This document shows, in pieces, positions 1 to 5,840 of a stretch of 5,840 bases of DNA. A model generated the notes under the pieces. The model had not been told where the DNA came from. It saw only the letters and a program-made list of their open reading frames with translations, and did not search any database. The DNA lies in contig VXZF01000520.1 in NCBI GenBank assembly GCA_009845645.1, forward strand, positions 1-5,840. Reading direction: 5' to 3'. Made by a program: the position numbers and the translations under genes. The first letter of the stretch is position 1. Each line of letters starts with the position of its first letter. This DNA is from Gemmatimonadota bacterium. GTDB taxonomy: Bacteria; Latescibacterota; UBA2968; UBA8231.

Positions 1-955
1 CGACGATATAGGGTATGCTGCCAAAGGCGGCAATCGAGCTTAGGCCGCACAGGCCGATCAGCAGTTCCACCGCGCCAAAGGCAGCCAACGGCGTGCGCCA
101 GCGATCGATCAAGCGCGCCCCGAGCGCGGCCCCACCGGCCAATCCCAGCAGGAAGGCAACGAGGATCGTGCTCAGGGTTTGGGCGGTAGCACTTTGCAGG
201 AGCATCGCCAAAAGCCGCGTCCACAGCACCTCGTAGCCGAGGGCCACAAACCCCGAAAGCGCAAATCCCCCCAGGACCAATCGACCCTCTAAAGTGGTGG
301 GCACCGCATCCCGTCCTACGCCCGTCTGCTCCTGCTGACCACCTCGGCTCCAGCGATAGGCGACCAAGGCGATGAGCAGGTTACCCGCCGCCGCCGCGTA
401 CGTGGTGCCGCTGACGCCCAGATATTCGAGCGCGAAAAAGGCCGCCACCGCGCATCCTGTGGCCGCGCCTAGCGTATTGGCCGCATACAGTCGTCCCATG
501 TCCCCGCCGACTCGCTCCAAGCGGTGCGCCACGGCCTTGCTCAGCGTCGGCAGAGTGGCACCCATGAGGGTAGTCGGCACCAGCAGCAGCGCGAACGCGA
601 GCACCAAGCGGACGAGCACAAAGGCCCCGTCTATCCCCTGCAAAGAGCCGTATAGCGCCGTGTACACCTCGTCTAAGCCTGCAAGCAGAAACGGAAATAT
701 CAGAGCAAAGACGCCGATGCCCAGTTCCAACAGCGCGTAGAGCCGCAGGCCGTTACCCCGGCGGTCGGCAACCCGCCCGCACCAATAGCTGCCCAAGGCG
801 AGACCGGCCATAAAGGCGGCTAGGACAATGCTGACGGCAAAGGTGCTGACCCCGAACACGGGCATCAACATGCGCACCCAGACGACCTGATAGACGAGGG
901 AGCAGGCCCCGGAAAAAAAGAACAGGATCAGCAGAGCTAAGGGAGTTTTGCTCAC
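1..955 (-). CDS. Fused MFS/spermidine synthase-type membrane protein, N-terminal part (truncated by window edge)
   Basis: Reading leftwards from a GTG at 955-953 there is an open frame of 318 codons to the window edge with no stop, so the C-terminus is missing. The protein is very hydrophobic, with roughly nine predicted membrane segments (about residues 5-27, 35-58, 72-94, 113-133, 157-178, 184-203, 225-246, 260-283 and 290-312). It is an internal tandem duplication: SGACSLVYQVVWVRML (15-30) is echoed by LSGFVALGYEVLWTRLL (233-249), and FMAGLALGSYWCGRVADR (48-65) by FLLGLAGGAALGARLIDR (268-285). GATLPTLSK (132-140) and GRLYAANTLGAATG (154-167) are also typical of the membrane half of fused MFS/spermidine synthase proteins. 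In that family a soluble, spermidine-synthase-like methyltransferase-fold domain normally follows; it would lie left of the window. Substrate and reaction are not known, and polyamine synthesis should not be assumed. The GTG start is supported by AAAGGG six bases upstream. The gene is divergent from the downstream cassette and more GC-rich, so it is probably resident flank. Confidence 0.85.
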   Translation of the reverse strand, partial: MSKTPLALLILFFFSGACSLVYQVVWVRMLMPVFGVSTFAVSIVLAAFMAGLALGSYWCGRVADRRGNGLRLYALLELGIGVFALIFPFLLAGLDEVYTALYGSLQGIDGAFVLVRLVLAFALLLVPTTLMGATLPTLSKAVAHRLERVGGDMGRLYAANTLGAATGCAVAAFFALEYLGVSGTTYAAAAGNLLIALVAYRWSRGGQQEQTGVGRDAVPTTLEGRLVLGGFALSGFVALGYEVLWTRLLAMLLQSATAQTLSTILVAFLLGLAGGAALGARLIDRWRTPLAAFGAVELLIGLCGLSSIAAFGSIPYIV

Positions 956-961
956 GGTCGG

Positions 962-967
962 CCCTTT
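962..967 (-). promoter_or_regulatory. Ribosome binding site deciding the GTG start at 955
   Basis: On the minus strand AAAGGG lies six bases before the GTG at 955-953. No ATG in the same frame lies nearby. An in-frame TTG eight codons upstream has no comparable purine-rich sequence, so the GTG is preferred. The resulting N-terminus, SKTPLALLILFFFSG, runs straight into the first membrane helix, as expected for this family. Confidence 0.55.
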
Positions 968-1107
968 GTATAGCAATCCGTAGTCATCTGTAAATGATAA
1001 GCAAGGGTTGATTCCCCAACACTTTCAAAAAGTCATTCCGGTGAATACTATGATCCAGAGGGAAGGTCTGAGTGGCGATTTTCAATCCAAATTCACACCG
1101 ACCAGTT

Positions 1108-1136
1108 TTGTGCTTAATTACGCTATTGAGTAAAAT
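1108..1136 (+). promoter_or_regulatory. Putative sigma70-type promoter of the DUF4143 ATPase gene
   Basis: TTGTGC (1108-1113) and TAAAAT (1131-1136) are separated by exactly 17 bases. The -10 box matches the consensus at five of six positions; the -35 keeps only TTG. Transcription would begin near 1143, giving a leader of about 19 bases with no Shine-Dalgarno sequence. The -10 box sits at the centre of the palindrome at 1116-1153, so a protein bound there would block the promoter. This is inferred from sequence only. Confidence 0.45.
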
Positions 1137-1153
1137 TACTCAGTAGCGTAATT
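1116..1153. promoter_or_regulatory. 38-bp near-perfect palindrome, candidate operator
   Basis: Two 18-base arms, 1116-1133 and 1136-1153, are reverse complements except at one position (T1126 against G1143, a wobble pair in RNA), separated by AA. Each arm contains a 16-mer of the form TTACGCTAYTGAGTAA, at 1118-1133 on plus and 1136-1151 on minus. Each 16-mer is itself a loose dyad of TTACKC and GMGTAA half-sites. Half-sites therefore alternate at 1118, 1128, 1136 and 1146, and a further TTACTC occurs at 1153-1158, just before the ATG at 1162. The element overlaps the best -10 box and lacks a following T-run, so an operator, perhaps autoregulatory, fits better than a terminator. As RNA the same arms could also fold, but the predicted start site lies inside the element, so a full hairpin would not be in that transcript. 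Confidence 0.7.
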
Positions 1154-1161
1154 TACTCTGT

Positions 1162-2412
1162 ATGGCCTCCTTCCAACGTCCCCAAGTCGCCACCCTCTAC
1201 AGCCGGCTTGCCGAGCCTCCCCGGCAGCTTATAGCTCTGTTCGGGCCGCGCCAAACCGGCAAGACCACCATCGTGCGCCAAGCACTGCGACAGATCGACC
1301 TCGGAAGCCGCTACTTGGCTGTCGATGAACCCGACTCTACCGAATTTCGCGTCCCATCCGCTGCAACGGAGGCGACCTTCCTTGCACCCCAAGTCCGAGA
1401 CGCGGAATGGTTGGTGCGCCACTGGGAAGAAGCCCGGCGCGAGGCGGAGCAATTGGGGGGATTCGTGCTGGTGTTCGACGAGATTCAGAAAGTTCCCCAG
1501 TGGTCGGAGACCATCAAGGGATTGTGGGATGCCGATCGCGCCAGAGATTGGCCCTTGCACGTGGTCATCCTCGGCTCGGCCCCGCTGCTCATGCAATCAG
1601 GATTGAGCGAGAGCCTCGCCGGTCGCTTTGAATCTATCCGCGTCACGCACTGGTCGTTCGACGAAATGTCCGCGGCTTTCGACTTCGACTTGCCGCATTA
1701 CTTCTATTTCGGCGGCTACCCAGGCGCGATTCCATTCGTTCGGGACCCGGATCGGTGGCGCAATTATATCCTCGGAGCGCTAGTCGATCCTAATATCGAG
1801 CGTGACCTCCTCGCCATGACCCGAGTGGACAAACCGGCTCTGCTGAAGCGGCTCTTTGAATTAGGTGCTGTCTATTCCGGGCAAATCCTGTCGTACACCA
1901 AGATGCTGGGACAGCTCCAAGACGCCGGCAATACGACCACCCTAGCGCGCTATCTCGATTTGCTCGCAAGCGCCGGTTTGCTTGCCGGGGTACCGAAATA
2001 CGCGGGCCGAGTGCATCGGGTTCGCTCCTCAAGCCCCAAGCTCAATGTGCTCAACACCGCCCTGATGACCGCCGGTTCGGGGTATTCCTTCGCTGAGGCG
2101 CAGGCGGACCGCAGCTTCTGGGGGCGCATCGTCGAGAGCGCGGTCGGCGCACACCTATTGAACACCACAGCATCCGACATCCGTCTTCACTACTGGCGAG
2201 ACGGGACGCACGAGGTGGATTTCGTCCTGCAGCGGGGCGCTCGGATCGTCGCCATCGAAGTGAAAAGCGGCGCGAAGAGGATGCCCTTGGGAGGCATGGA
2301 CGAGTTTGAACGGTGCTTTAGTCCTTGTCGTTCGCTGCTTGTTGGGGAAGGCGGGATACCGCTGAATGAATTTCTCACAGTGCCCGCCCATTACTGGTTC
2401 GAGGAAGCGTAA
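1162..2412 (+). CDS. AAA_14/DUF4143 family ATPase with C-terminal PD-(D/E)XK-like region
   Basis: This 416-residue protein is a full-length member of the AAA_14 plus DUF4143 family, which is common in accessory DNA of bacteria and archaea and whose function is unknown. Walker A is GPRQTGKTT (28-36) and Walker B with the catalytic acidic pair is FVLVFDEIQKV (101-111). VVILGSAP (134-141) fits sensor 1, followed by the family motifs SLAGRFE (151-157), FGGYPGA (183-189) and IERDLL (212-217). A helical, winged-helix-like stretch, LARYLDLLASAGLL (261-274), precedes the C-terminal part. There EVDFVL (351-356) and IEVKSG (365-370) place D353, E366 and K368 in the D...ExK arrangement of PD-(D/E)XK nuclease folds; activity is unproven, and in this family the fold may serve binding. 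The ATG at 1162 has no good Shine-Dalgarno sequence, but the N-terminus matches the usual distance to the P-loop. It is likely cytosolic. The gene is divergent from the membrane gene and 183 bp before the STAND NTPase gene. Confidence 0.88.
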   Translation: MASFQRPQVATLYSRLAEPPRQLIALFGPRQTGKTTIVRQALRQIDLGSRYLAVDEPDSTEFRVPSAATEATFLAPQVRDAEWLVRHWEEARREAEQLGGFVLVFDEIQKVPQWSETIKGLWDADRARDWPLHVVILGSAPLLMQSGLSESLAGRFESIRVTHWSFDEMSAAFDFDLPHYFYFGGYPGAIPFVRDPDRWRNYILGALVDPNIERDLLAMTRVDKPALLKRLFELGAVYSGQILSYTKMLGQLQDAGNTTTLARYLDLLASAGLLAGVPKYAGRVHRVRSSSPKLNVLNTALMTAGSGYSFAEAQADRSFWGRIVESAVGAHLLNTTASDIRLHYWRDGTHEVDFVLQRGARIVAIEVKSGAKRMPLGGMDEFERCFSPCRSLLVGEGGIPLNEFLTVPAHYWFEEA

Positions 2413-2417
2413 TGCCA

Positions 2418-2437
2418 CCGATAGCTAAAGCAATCGG
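2418..2437 (+). terminator. Weak hairpin just after the DUF4143 stop codon, possible attenuator or terminator
   Basis: CCGAT (2418-2422) pairs with ATCGG (2433-2437), and an inner GCT/AGC pair (2424-2426 with 2429-2431) closes around AA. The result is an eight-pair stem with one A-A mismatch, five bases past the stop. It is followed only by CTTTACCC, not a real T-run, so termination would be weak at best. The inner loop of two bases is strained. It may be chance. Confidence 0.25.
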
Positions 2438-2560
2438 CTTTACCCTCTCCGGCTCTACCGCCGCGACCCGGCATGGAACCGCGTCAAGTTTGAACCTACT
2501 CAGCAAGCCAAAACGCCTTGTGGGTTTCGGCTTCATCGCCGTTTCAATCCCTATCCCTCT

Positions 2561-2576
2561 GCCGACTCAAGTCGGC
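2561..2576 (+). repeat. Inverted repeat (hairpin) upstream of the STAND NTPase ribosome site
   Basis: GCCGACT (2561-2567) and AGTCGGC (2570-2576) are perfect reverse complements separated by CA; as RNA this is best drawn as a six-pair stem with a TCAA loop. It ends eight bases before the GGGAGG ribosome site of the next gene. No T-run follows, so it is not an intrinsic terminator. A role in mRNA stability, translation control or protein binding is possible but unsupported beyond position. Confidence 0.4.
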
Positions 2577-2584
2577 CGTCTCAC

Positions 2585-2590
2585 GGGAGG
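2585..2590 (+). promoter_or_regulatory. Shine-Dalgarno site deciding the start at 2596
   Basis: GGGAGG lies five bases before the ATG at 2596, an almost ideal arrangement. The reading frame stays open upstream to a TTG at 2518, which would add 26 residues, but that TTG has no ribosome site and the added residues look non-coding. The ATG at 2596 is therefore the start used here. Confidence 0.8.
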
Positions 2591-2595
2591 TATCT

Positions 2596-5500
2596 ATGAA
2601 CGTGATCGTCCCCCGTACCTGCACCGAAATCTCAGCAGGGAATGAGGATCAGCATCGGGAGAAGGAATCCCGGCCTCTCAAAGAGTTTCGGGATGTGCCA
2701 GCCTATGTATTGCTCGGCGACCCTGGGGCAGGCAAGACGACTGCGTTTGAGGCCGAGTGCGAGGCGCTTGGGGAGACGGCCTATTCCCATGTGATCACCG
2801 TCGATGAATTCCTCACATACGACGTGAGAGATCTTCCACCCGAATGGCGAGAGAAGACACTGTTCATTGATGGACTAGATGAGGTTAGGGCTGGCGCACA
2901 AGGCGAGAGCGCGTTTAGAGAAATTCGGAAGCTTCTTCGGGCACTAGGCAAGCCGCGCTTTCGGCTGTCGTGTCGCCAAGCGGACTGGCTAGGGACCAAT
3001 GATCAGGAGCGTCTAGAATCCGTGTCGCTGGATTCCAAGGTGACGGTGCTACGCCTCGATTCCCTAACAGTCTCTGACGTGGAGAAATTCCTGAAGGATC
3101 GGTCGGATATCCCAGACGCCCATACATTCATCGAGATAGCCAAAGAGAAAGGAGTAGACGGACTACTCACCAATCCCCTAAGCCTTGATATGTTGGCCGA
3201 GGCGGTCGCTAGCGGCAGAGGCTGGCCGGAGAGCCGTAAAGAGACTTTCGAGATGGCTTGCCATAAGATTGTTGCCGAGCATCACCCGGTACATAAAGAG
3301 GCGCAAGCGTCGAAAGGTTATCCTTCATCCGATCAGCTTCTGGACGCCGCCGGACGACTCTGTGCCATTCAATTGATTTCGGGGGTGGCTGGGTACACGT
3401 TGCGCGGCCAGCCGGACGAAAATTATCCCGCTCTGGACCAGTGCGACTCCGACAGCCTTGAAATGCTTCGTTATGCACTCGCCACAAAGCTATTCAAGAG
3501 CGTGTCCGATAACCGCTTCTCCCCAGTTCACCGCCACATCGCCGAATTTCTTGGCGCTCGTCACCTCGCCAGAGTCATCAAAAGCGGGCTTCCTGCTCGA
3601 CGCGTAATCGCCCTGATTGAGGGAAAGGACGGAACCGTGGTTACGGAGATGAGGGGCTTGTCCGCTTGGCTCGCGGCCCATTGCGAGAAAGCTCGGTCGG
3701 ACCTCATAAAGCGCGACCCTATCGGTGTCGGGCTATACAGCGACATTCGCGAGTTCTCCACCGACAATAAACGTGCGCTTCTGAAATGCTTGAACCGCGA
3801 GGCGTCCCGACTCGATTCCGCGTTTCTGAAAACTACGGCTTTTGGTGCGCTCCCGCAGGAACATGTACGGGAGAACGAGCGGATAACGGCGATAGATATA
3901 GAGCGACTACGTCCCTCTTGGGCCACCCCCCCCAAGTCTCTGGCAAAAGAACAAGAACGAGAGGAATGGCTTAACCGTGTCCGGTCTAACAAGACCGCAC
4001 TGCGTGAAAATCGCGCCACGCTCGATCTACTTTATCGCATAGGATTCGAGTACTTCGGATTCTTCTATGATTTCAATGGCGATAAAGGACTGAAGTCCAT
4101 CGAGAAGTGGCTTCTAGGCGACCACGGTTTGATCAATGCCGCTCTTGAGGGCCTTCGGGGCGCGATTAATCGGGAGGAGGTTCCAGATGCCGAAGAGATT
4201 CTCGGTCTTAAAGAGAAGGGCCGCACACATTATCTCGGCTTGCCGTTCCTTGCGGGATTGGCCGAAGTCGAAAGGACAACGCCGGAAGACTCATCCCAAT
4301 GGGACGACGACCAGATTCGCACGGCGCTCGCTTTCTATTACTCTACGTCCCATGCCGATTATCGACCCAAATGGTATCAACGACTGCTTGTGTCGCGTCC
4401 CGAGATCGTCGCCGAGGTGCAGGTGCAATCCGCCGTTTCTGAATTCCGCAGTGGTCGTGAGCATATATACAAGCTATGGGAACTCGCACACGATCCAAAC
4501 CACTCACAAGTCGCCAAATACGCAAGCCTACCCCTACTACACACCTTTCCGGTTCGCTGCAAGCTAAATCAGATTGAAAATCTAAATCATCTGCTATGGG
4601 CTACACTGCAATATACCGATAGATCATCGCTTCAGGAGCTGATTAAAAAGAAGCTATCCCGAAAGAGCATGAATGACGCCCAGCGCGTGTATTGGTTGGC
4701 AGCGGGCATCATCGTTTCGCCGGGGACGTACAATGATCTCCTGAGAGATTTCGTACGGGGTCGAGAAGGCCGAATCCTGCATCTAACGGCATTCTTTTGC
4801 CCTCAAACTTCCGCTCTCCTCTCGTCATTCGGTGAGTCGAGGATTGCGTATGAGTTGGGGATTCCGGGATTGGAACTCCTCATACACCTCGTCGGAAGCT
4901 ACGTCGGATCTGATAAGTGGAAGGAGGGAGGACTGGTTACGCCTGCACAGCAAGCCTCTCGCCGCGTCAACGGCCAGATACAACGTCTCGCCGCGTCTCC
5001 CACCAAAGACGCGACCGACGCCTTGGACCGCCTTCTTGCCAACCCAGCGCTATCCCGCTGGCACGATATACTATTGCAGGCGCAAGATGCCCAACGAATG
5101 ATTCGCCGCGACGCCAGCTATCGCCACCCCACTATCGAGCAAGTCTGCCAGACGTTGAATGGCGGTACGCCCGCCAACCCCGGCGACCTCGCGGCTCTCC
5201 TGATGCACCGGCTGCGCGGGCTCGCCGACCAGATACGAGACGGCAGTACCGACGACTGGAGTCAGTACTGGAACGAGCCGCACGGACAGATTCCCACTCC
5301 GAAGCACGAAGACCGCTGCCGTAAGGCGCTGCTTTCGGATCTGCAACAGCGCCTCCCGCAAGGAGTCGATGCCCAACCCGAACGGCAGTACGCTAACGAT
5401 AAGCGAGCCGATATACGCGTTTCATACGAGAATTTTCAGGTGCCGGTAGAAATCAAGAAGAGTACGCACCGCGATTTATGGAGCGCATGTAAGAACCAAC

Positions 5501-5706
5501 TGATCAAGCTGTACACGAGTGCCCCAGACACAGACGGCTACGGCATCTACTTGGTGTTCTGGTTCGGCAAGGAACACACCCAAGCATCTGAGGAAGGCCG
5601 CCCTGCCAACCCCGAAGAGCTGAAAAAGCGGCTAGTAGCGACCCTATCGCCCGACGAAGCGCGCAAAATCTCGGTCTGCGTGATCGACGTAAGCCGACCC
5701 GATTAA
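2596..5706 (+). CDS. STAND/NACHT-like NTPase with C-terminal PD-(D/E)XK nuclease-like domain
   Basis: The 1036-residue protein begins with a short leader, then a NACHT-type P-loop ATPase. Walker A is GDPGAGKTT (41-49), Walker B is TLFIDGLDEVR (88-98) with the acidic cluster usual in NACHT proteins, and RFRLSCRQADW (121-131) fits sensor 1. LLTNPLSLDML (190-200) matches the conserved NxP/GxP helix region, and FSPVHRHIAEFLGAR (308-322) the winged-helix motif typical of STAND proteins. Residues about 450-900 look mainly helical and match no repeat I recognise; this is where a sensor would be expected. The C-terminus (about 900-1036) holds RADIRVSY, VPVEIKKS, YGIYLVFWF and KISVCVIDVS strands, with D939, E952 and K954 forming a D...ExK site and Q968 in a following helix. 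STAND NTPases of this size often act as anti-phage sensors that oligomerise on ligand binding; that role is inferred here. No signal peptide or membrane helix is seen. It follows the DUF4143 gene on the same strand, without a convincing promoter in the gap. A C8 run at codons 444-446 is a slippage risk. Confidence 0.85.
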   Translation: MNVIVPRTCTEISAGNEDQHREKESRPLKEFRDVPAYVLLGDPGAGKTTAFEAECEALGETAYSHVITVDEFLTYDVRDLPPEWREKTLFIDGLDEVRAGAQGESAFREIRKLLRALGKPRFRLSCRQADWLGTNDQERLESVSLDSKVTVLRLDSLTVSDVEKFLKDRSDIPDAHTFIEIAKEKGVDGLLTNPLSLDMLAEAVASGRGWPESRKETFEMACHKIVAEHHPVHKEAQASKGYPSSDQLLDAAGRLCAIQLISGVAGYTLRGQPDENYPALDQCDSDSLEMLRYALATKLFKSVSDNRFSPVHRHIAEFLGARHLARVIKSGLPARRVIALIEGKDGTVVTEMRGLSAWLAAHCEKARSDLIKRDPIGVGLYSDIREFSTDNKRALLKCLNREASRLDSAFLKTTAFGALPQEHVRENERITAIDIERLRPSWATPPKSLAKEQEREEWLNRVRSNKTALRENRATLDLLYRIGFEYFGFFYDFNGDKGLKSIEKWLLGDHGLINAALEGLRGAINREEVPDAEEILGLKEKGRTHYLGLPFLAGLAEVERTTPEDSSQWDDDQIRTALAFYYSTSHADYRPKWYQRLLVSRPEIVAEVQVQSAVSEFRSGREHIYKLWELAHDPNHSQVAKYASLPLLHTFPVRCKLNQIENLNHLLWATLQYTDRSSLQELIKKKLSRKSMNDAQRVYWLAAGIIVSPGTYNDLLRDFVRGREGRILHLTAFFCPQTSALLSSFGESRIAYELGIPGLELLIHLVGSYVGSDKWKEGGLVTPAQQASRRVNGQIQRLAASPTKDATDALDRLLANPALSRWHDILLQAQDAQRMIRRDASYRHPTIEQVCQTLNGGTPANPGDLAALLMHRLRGLADQIRDGSTDDWSQYWNEPHGQIPTPKHEDRCRKALLSDLQQRLPQGVDAQPERQYANDKRADIRVSYENFQVPVEIKKSTHRDLWSACKNQLIKLYTSAPDTDGYGIYLVFWFGKEHTQASEEGRPANPEELKKRLVATLSPDEARKISVCVIDVSRPD
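3926..3933 (+). repeat. C8 homopolymer tract inside the STAND NTPase gene
   Basis: Eight consecutive C residues span codons 444-446 (Thr-Pro-Pro). They lie just past the winged-helix part and before the unassigned helical middle. Gain of one C leads to a stop ending at 3974, and loss of one C to a stop ending at 4042. Either slip would leave an ATPase-only product of about 460-480 residues without the C-terminal nuclease-like domain. Slippage is inferred, not observed. Confidence 0.9.
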
Positions 5707-5718
5707 TCGCAACAATCG

Positions 5719-5840
5719 CTATCCAGCATTTTCAATCGGCTGGTAGAAGTAGTAGCAAAGCCCGTCCGGGGCGACTACGAAGAAAACCTGATATTTCTTC
5801 CCATCGCGCTCGTCCACGCGCCAATTGCCCGTCTCGACGC
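5719..5840 (-). CDS. C-terminal end of an unidentified protein (truncated by window edge)
   Basis: On the minus strand a frame entering from the right edge encodes 39 residues and stops at TAG (5721-5719). The fragment reads like real protein: NWRVDERDGKKYQVFFVV is followed by APDGLCYYFYQPIENAG, with alternating hydrophobic and aromatic residues suggesting beta strands. I do not recognise the family, and too little is visible to assign a function. It converges on the STAND NTPase gene with only 12 bp between stop codons and no clear bidirectional terminator. A CCAGC/GCTGG dyad (5723-5727 with 5738-5742) lies inside its coding end. A frame this short without a stop could be chance, but its abrupt end next to the neighbouring stop and its composition support a real gene. 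Confidence 0.55.
   Translation of the reverse strand, partial: VETGNWRVDERDGKKYQVFFVVAPDGLCYYFYQPIENAG

Noticed and set aside
967..994. Minus-strand TTTACA (994-989) and TATACA (972-967), 16 bases apart, as a promoter for the membrane-protein gene.
   Set aside because: The -10 box would touch the ribosome site and leave a leader of only about five bases, which does not fit the AAAGGG-led start at 955.
1050..1133. 27-codon plus-strand frame in the divergent intergenic region, with GGTGA five bases before its ATG and its stop inside the palindrome.
   Set aside because: Frames this short are common by chance, the ribosome site is marginal and no family is recognisable.
1153..1596. 147-codon minus-strand frame opposite the DUF4143 gene.
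   Set aside because: It lies entirely antisense to a gene with clear family motifs and reads as an unordered, proline- and glycine-rich shadow of GC-rich codons.
2541..2554. GTTTCAATCCCTAT resembles the start of some CRISPR repeats.
   Set aside because: It occurs once, with no second copy or regular spacing in the window, so no array can be supported.
2518..2595. Longer N-terminus for the STAND NTPase starting at TTG 2518.
   Set aside because: It has no ribosome site, the extra 26 residues show no family similarity, and the segment contains the 2561-2576 dyad; the ATG at 2596 has an ideal GGGAGG.
2412..2645. 77-codon plus-strand frame whose ATG overlaps the DUF4143 stop codon.
   Set aside because: It has no ribosome site of its own, shows no recognisable motif, and runs out of frame into the NTPase gene. 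It is kept only as a possible coupled leader, not as a gene.
5700..5709. CGATTAATCG, a perfect 10-bp palindrome over the NTPase stop codon.
   Set aside because: It is too short and AT-cored to act as a terminator, has no T-run, and palindromes of this size are expected by chance.

Overview
This window most likely comes from a proteobacterium, perhaps a gammaproteobacterium. That rests on a GC-rich background, Shine-Dalgarno-type starts and the gene families present; nothing here fixes the taxon. It looks like a small accessory cassette between two genes that read the other way. No RNA genes, insertion sequences, attachment sites or CRISPR array were found.

Layout. Positions 1-955 hold the N-terminal 318 codons of a minus-strand membrane protein of the fused MFS/spermidine-synthase type; the gene runs off the left edge. 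Positions 956-1161 are a divergent intergenic region. Its right end carries a 38-bp near-perfect palindrome over the best -10 box, next to the start of the following gene. Positions 1162-2412 (+) encode a 416-aa AAA_14/DUF4143 ATPase with a Walker A/B core and a C-terminal PD-(D/E)XK-like half. A 183-bp gap with two small dyads follows. Positions 2596-5706 (+) encode a 1036-aa STAND/NACHT-like NTPase. It has an N-terminal P-loop ATPase, a winged-helix-like segment, a long unassigned middle and a C-terminal PD-(D/E)XK nuclease-like domain. After 12 bp, the last 39 codons of an unidentified convergent minus-strand gene (5719-5840) reach the right edge.

How the parts may work together (inference). 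The two plus-strand ATPases are co-directional and both pair a P-loop ATPase with a nuclease-fold C-terminus. Such large NACHT-like NTPases are often anti-phage sensors, in which ligand binding by the middle/C-terminal region drives oligomerisation and switches on an effector. Here the only recognisable effector-like domain is at the C-terminus, the reverse of the best-known Avs proteins. The DUF4143 gene has its own strong candidate operator and may be autoregulated. Whether the two genes form one functional system cannot be told from one window. The NTPase gene is patchily less GC-rich than the left flank (about 35% GC at 4561-4620 against about 68% at 301-360), which fits horizontal acquisition. 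It also carries a C8 tract exactly between its ATPase half and its distal half.
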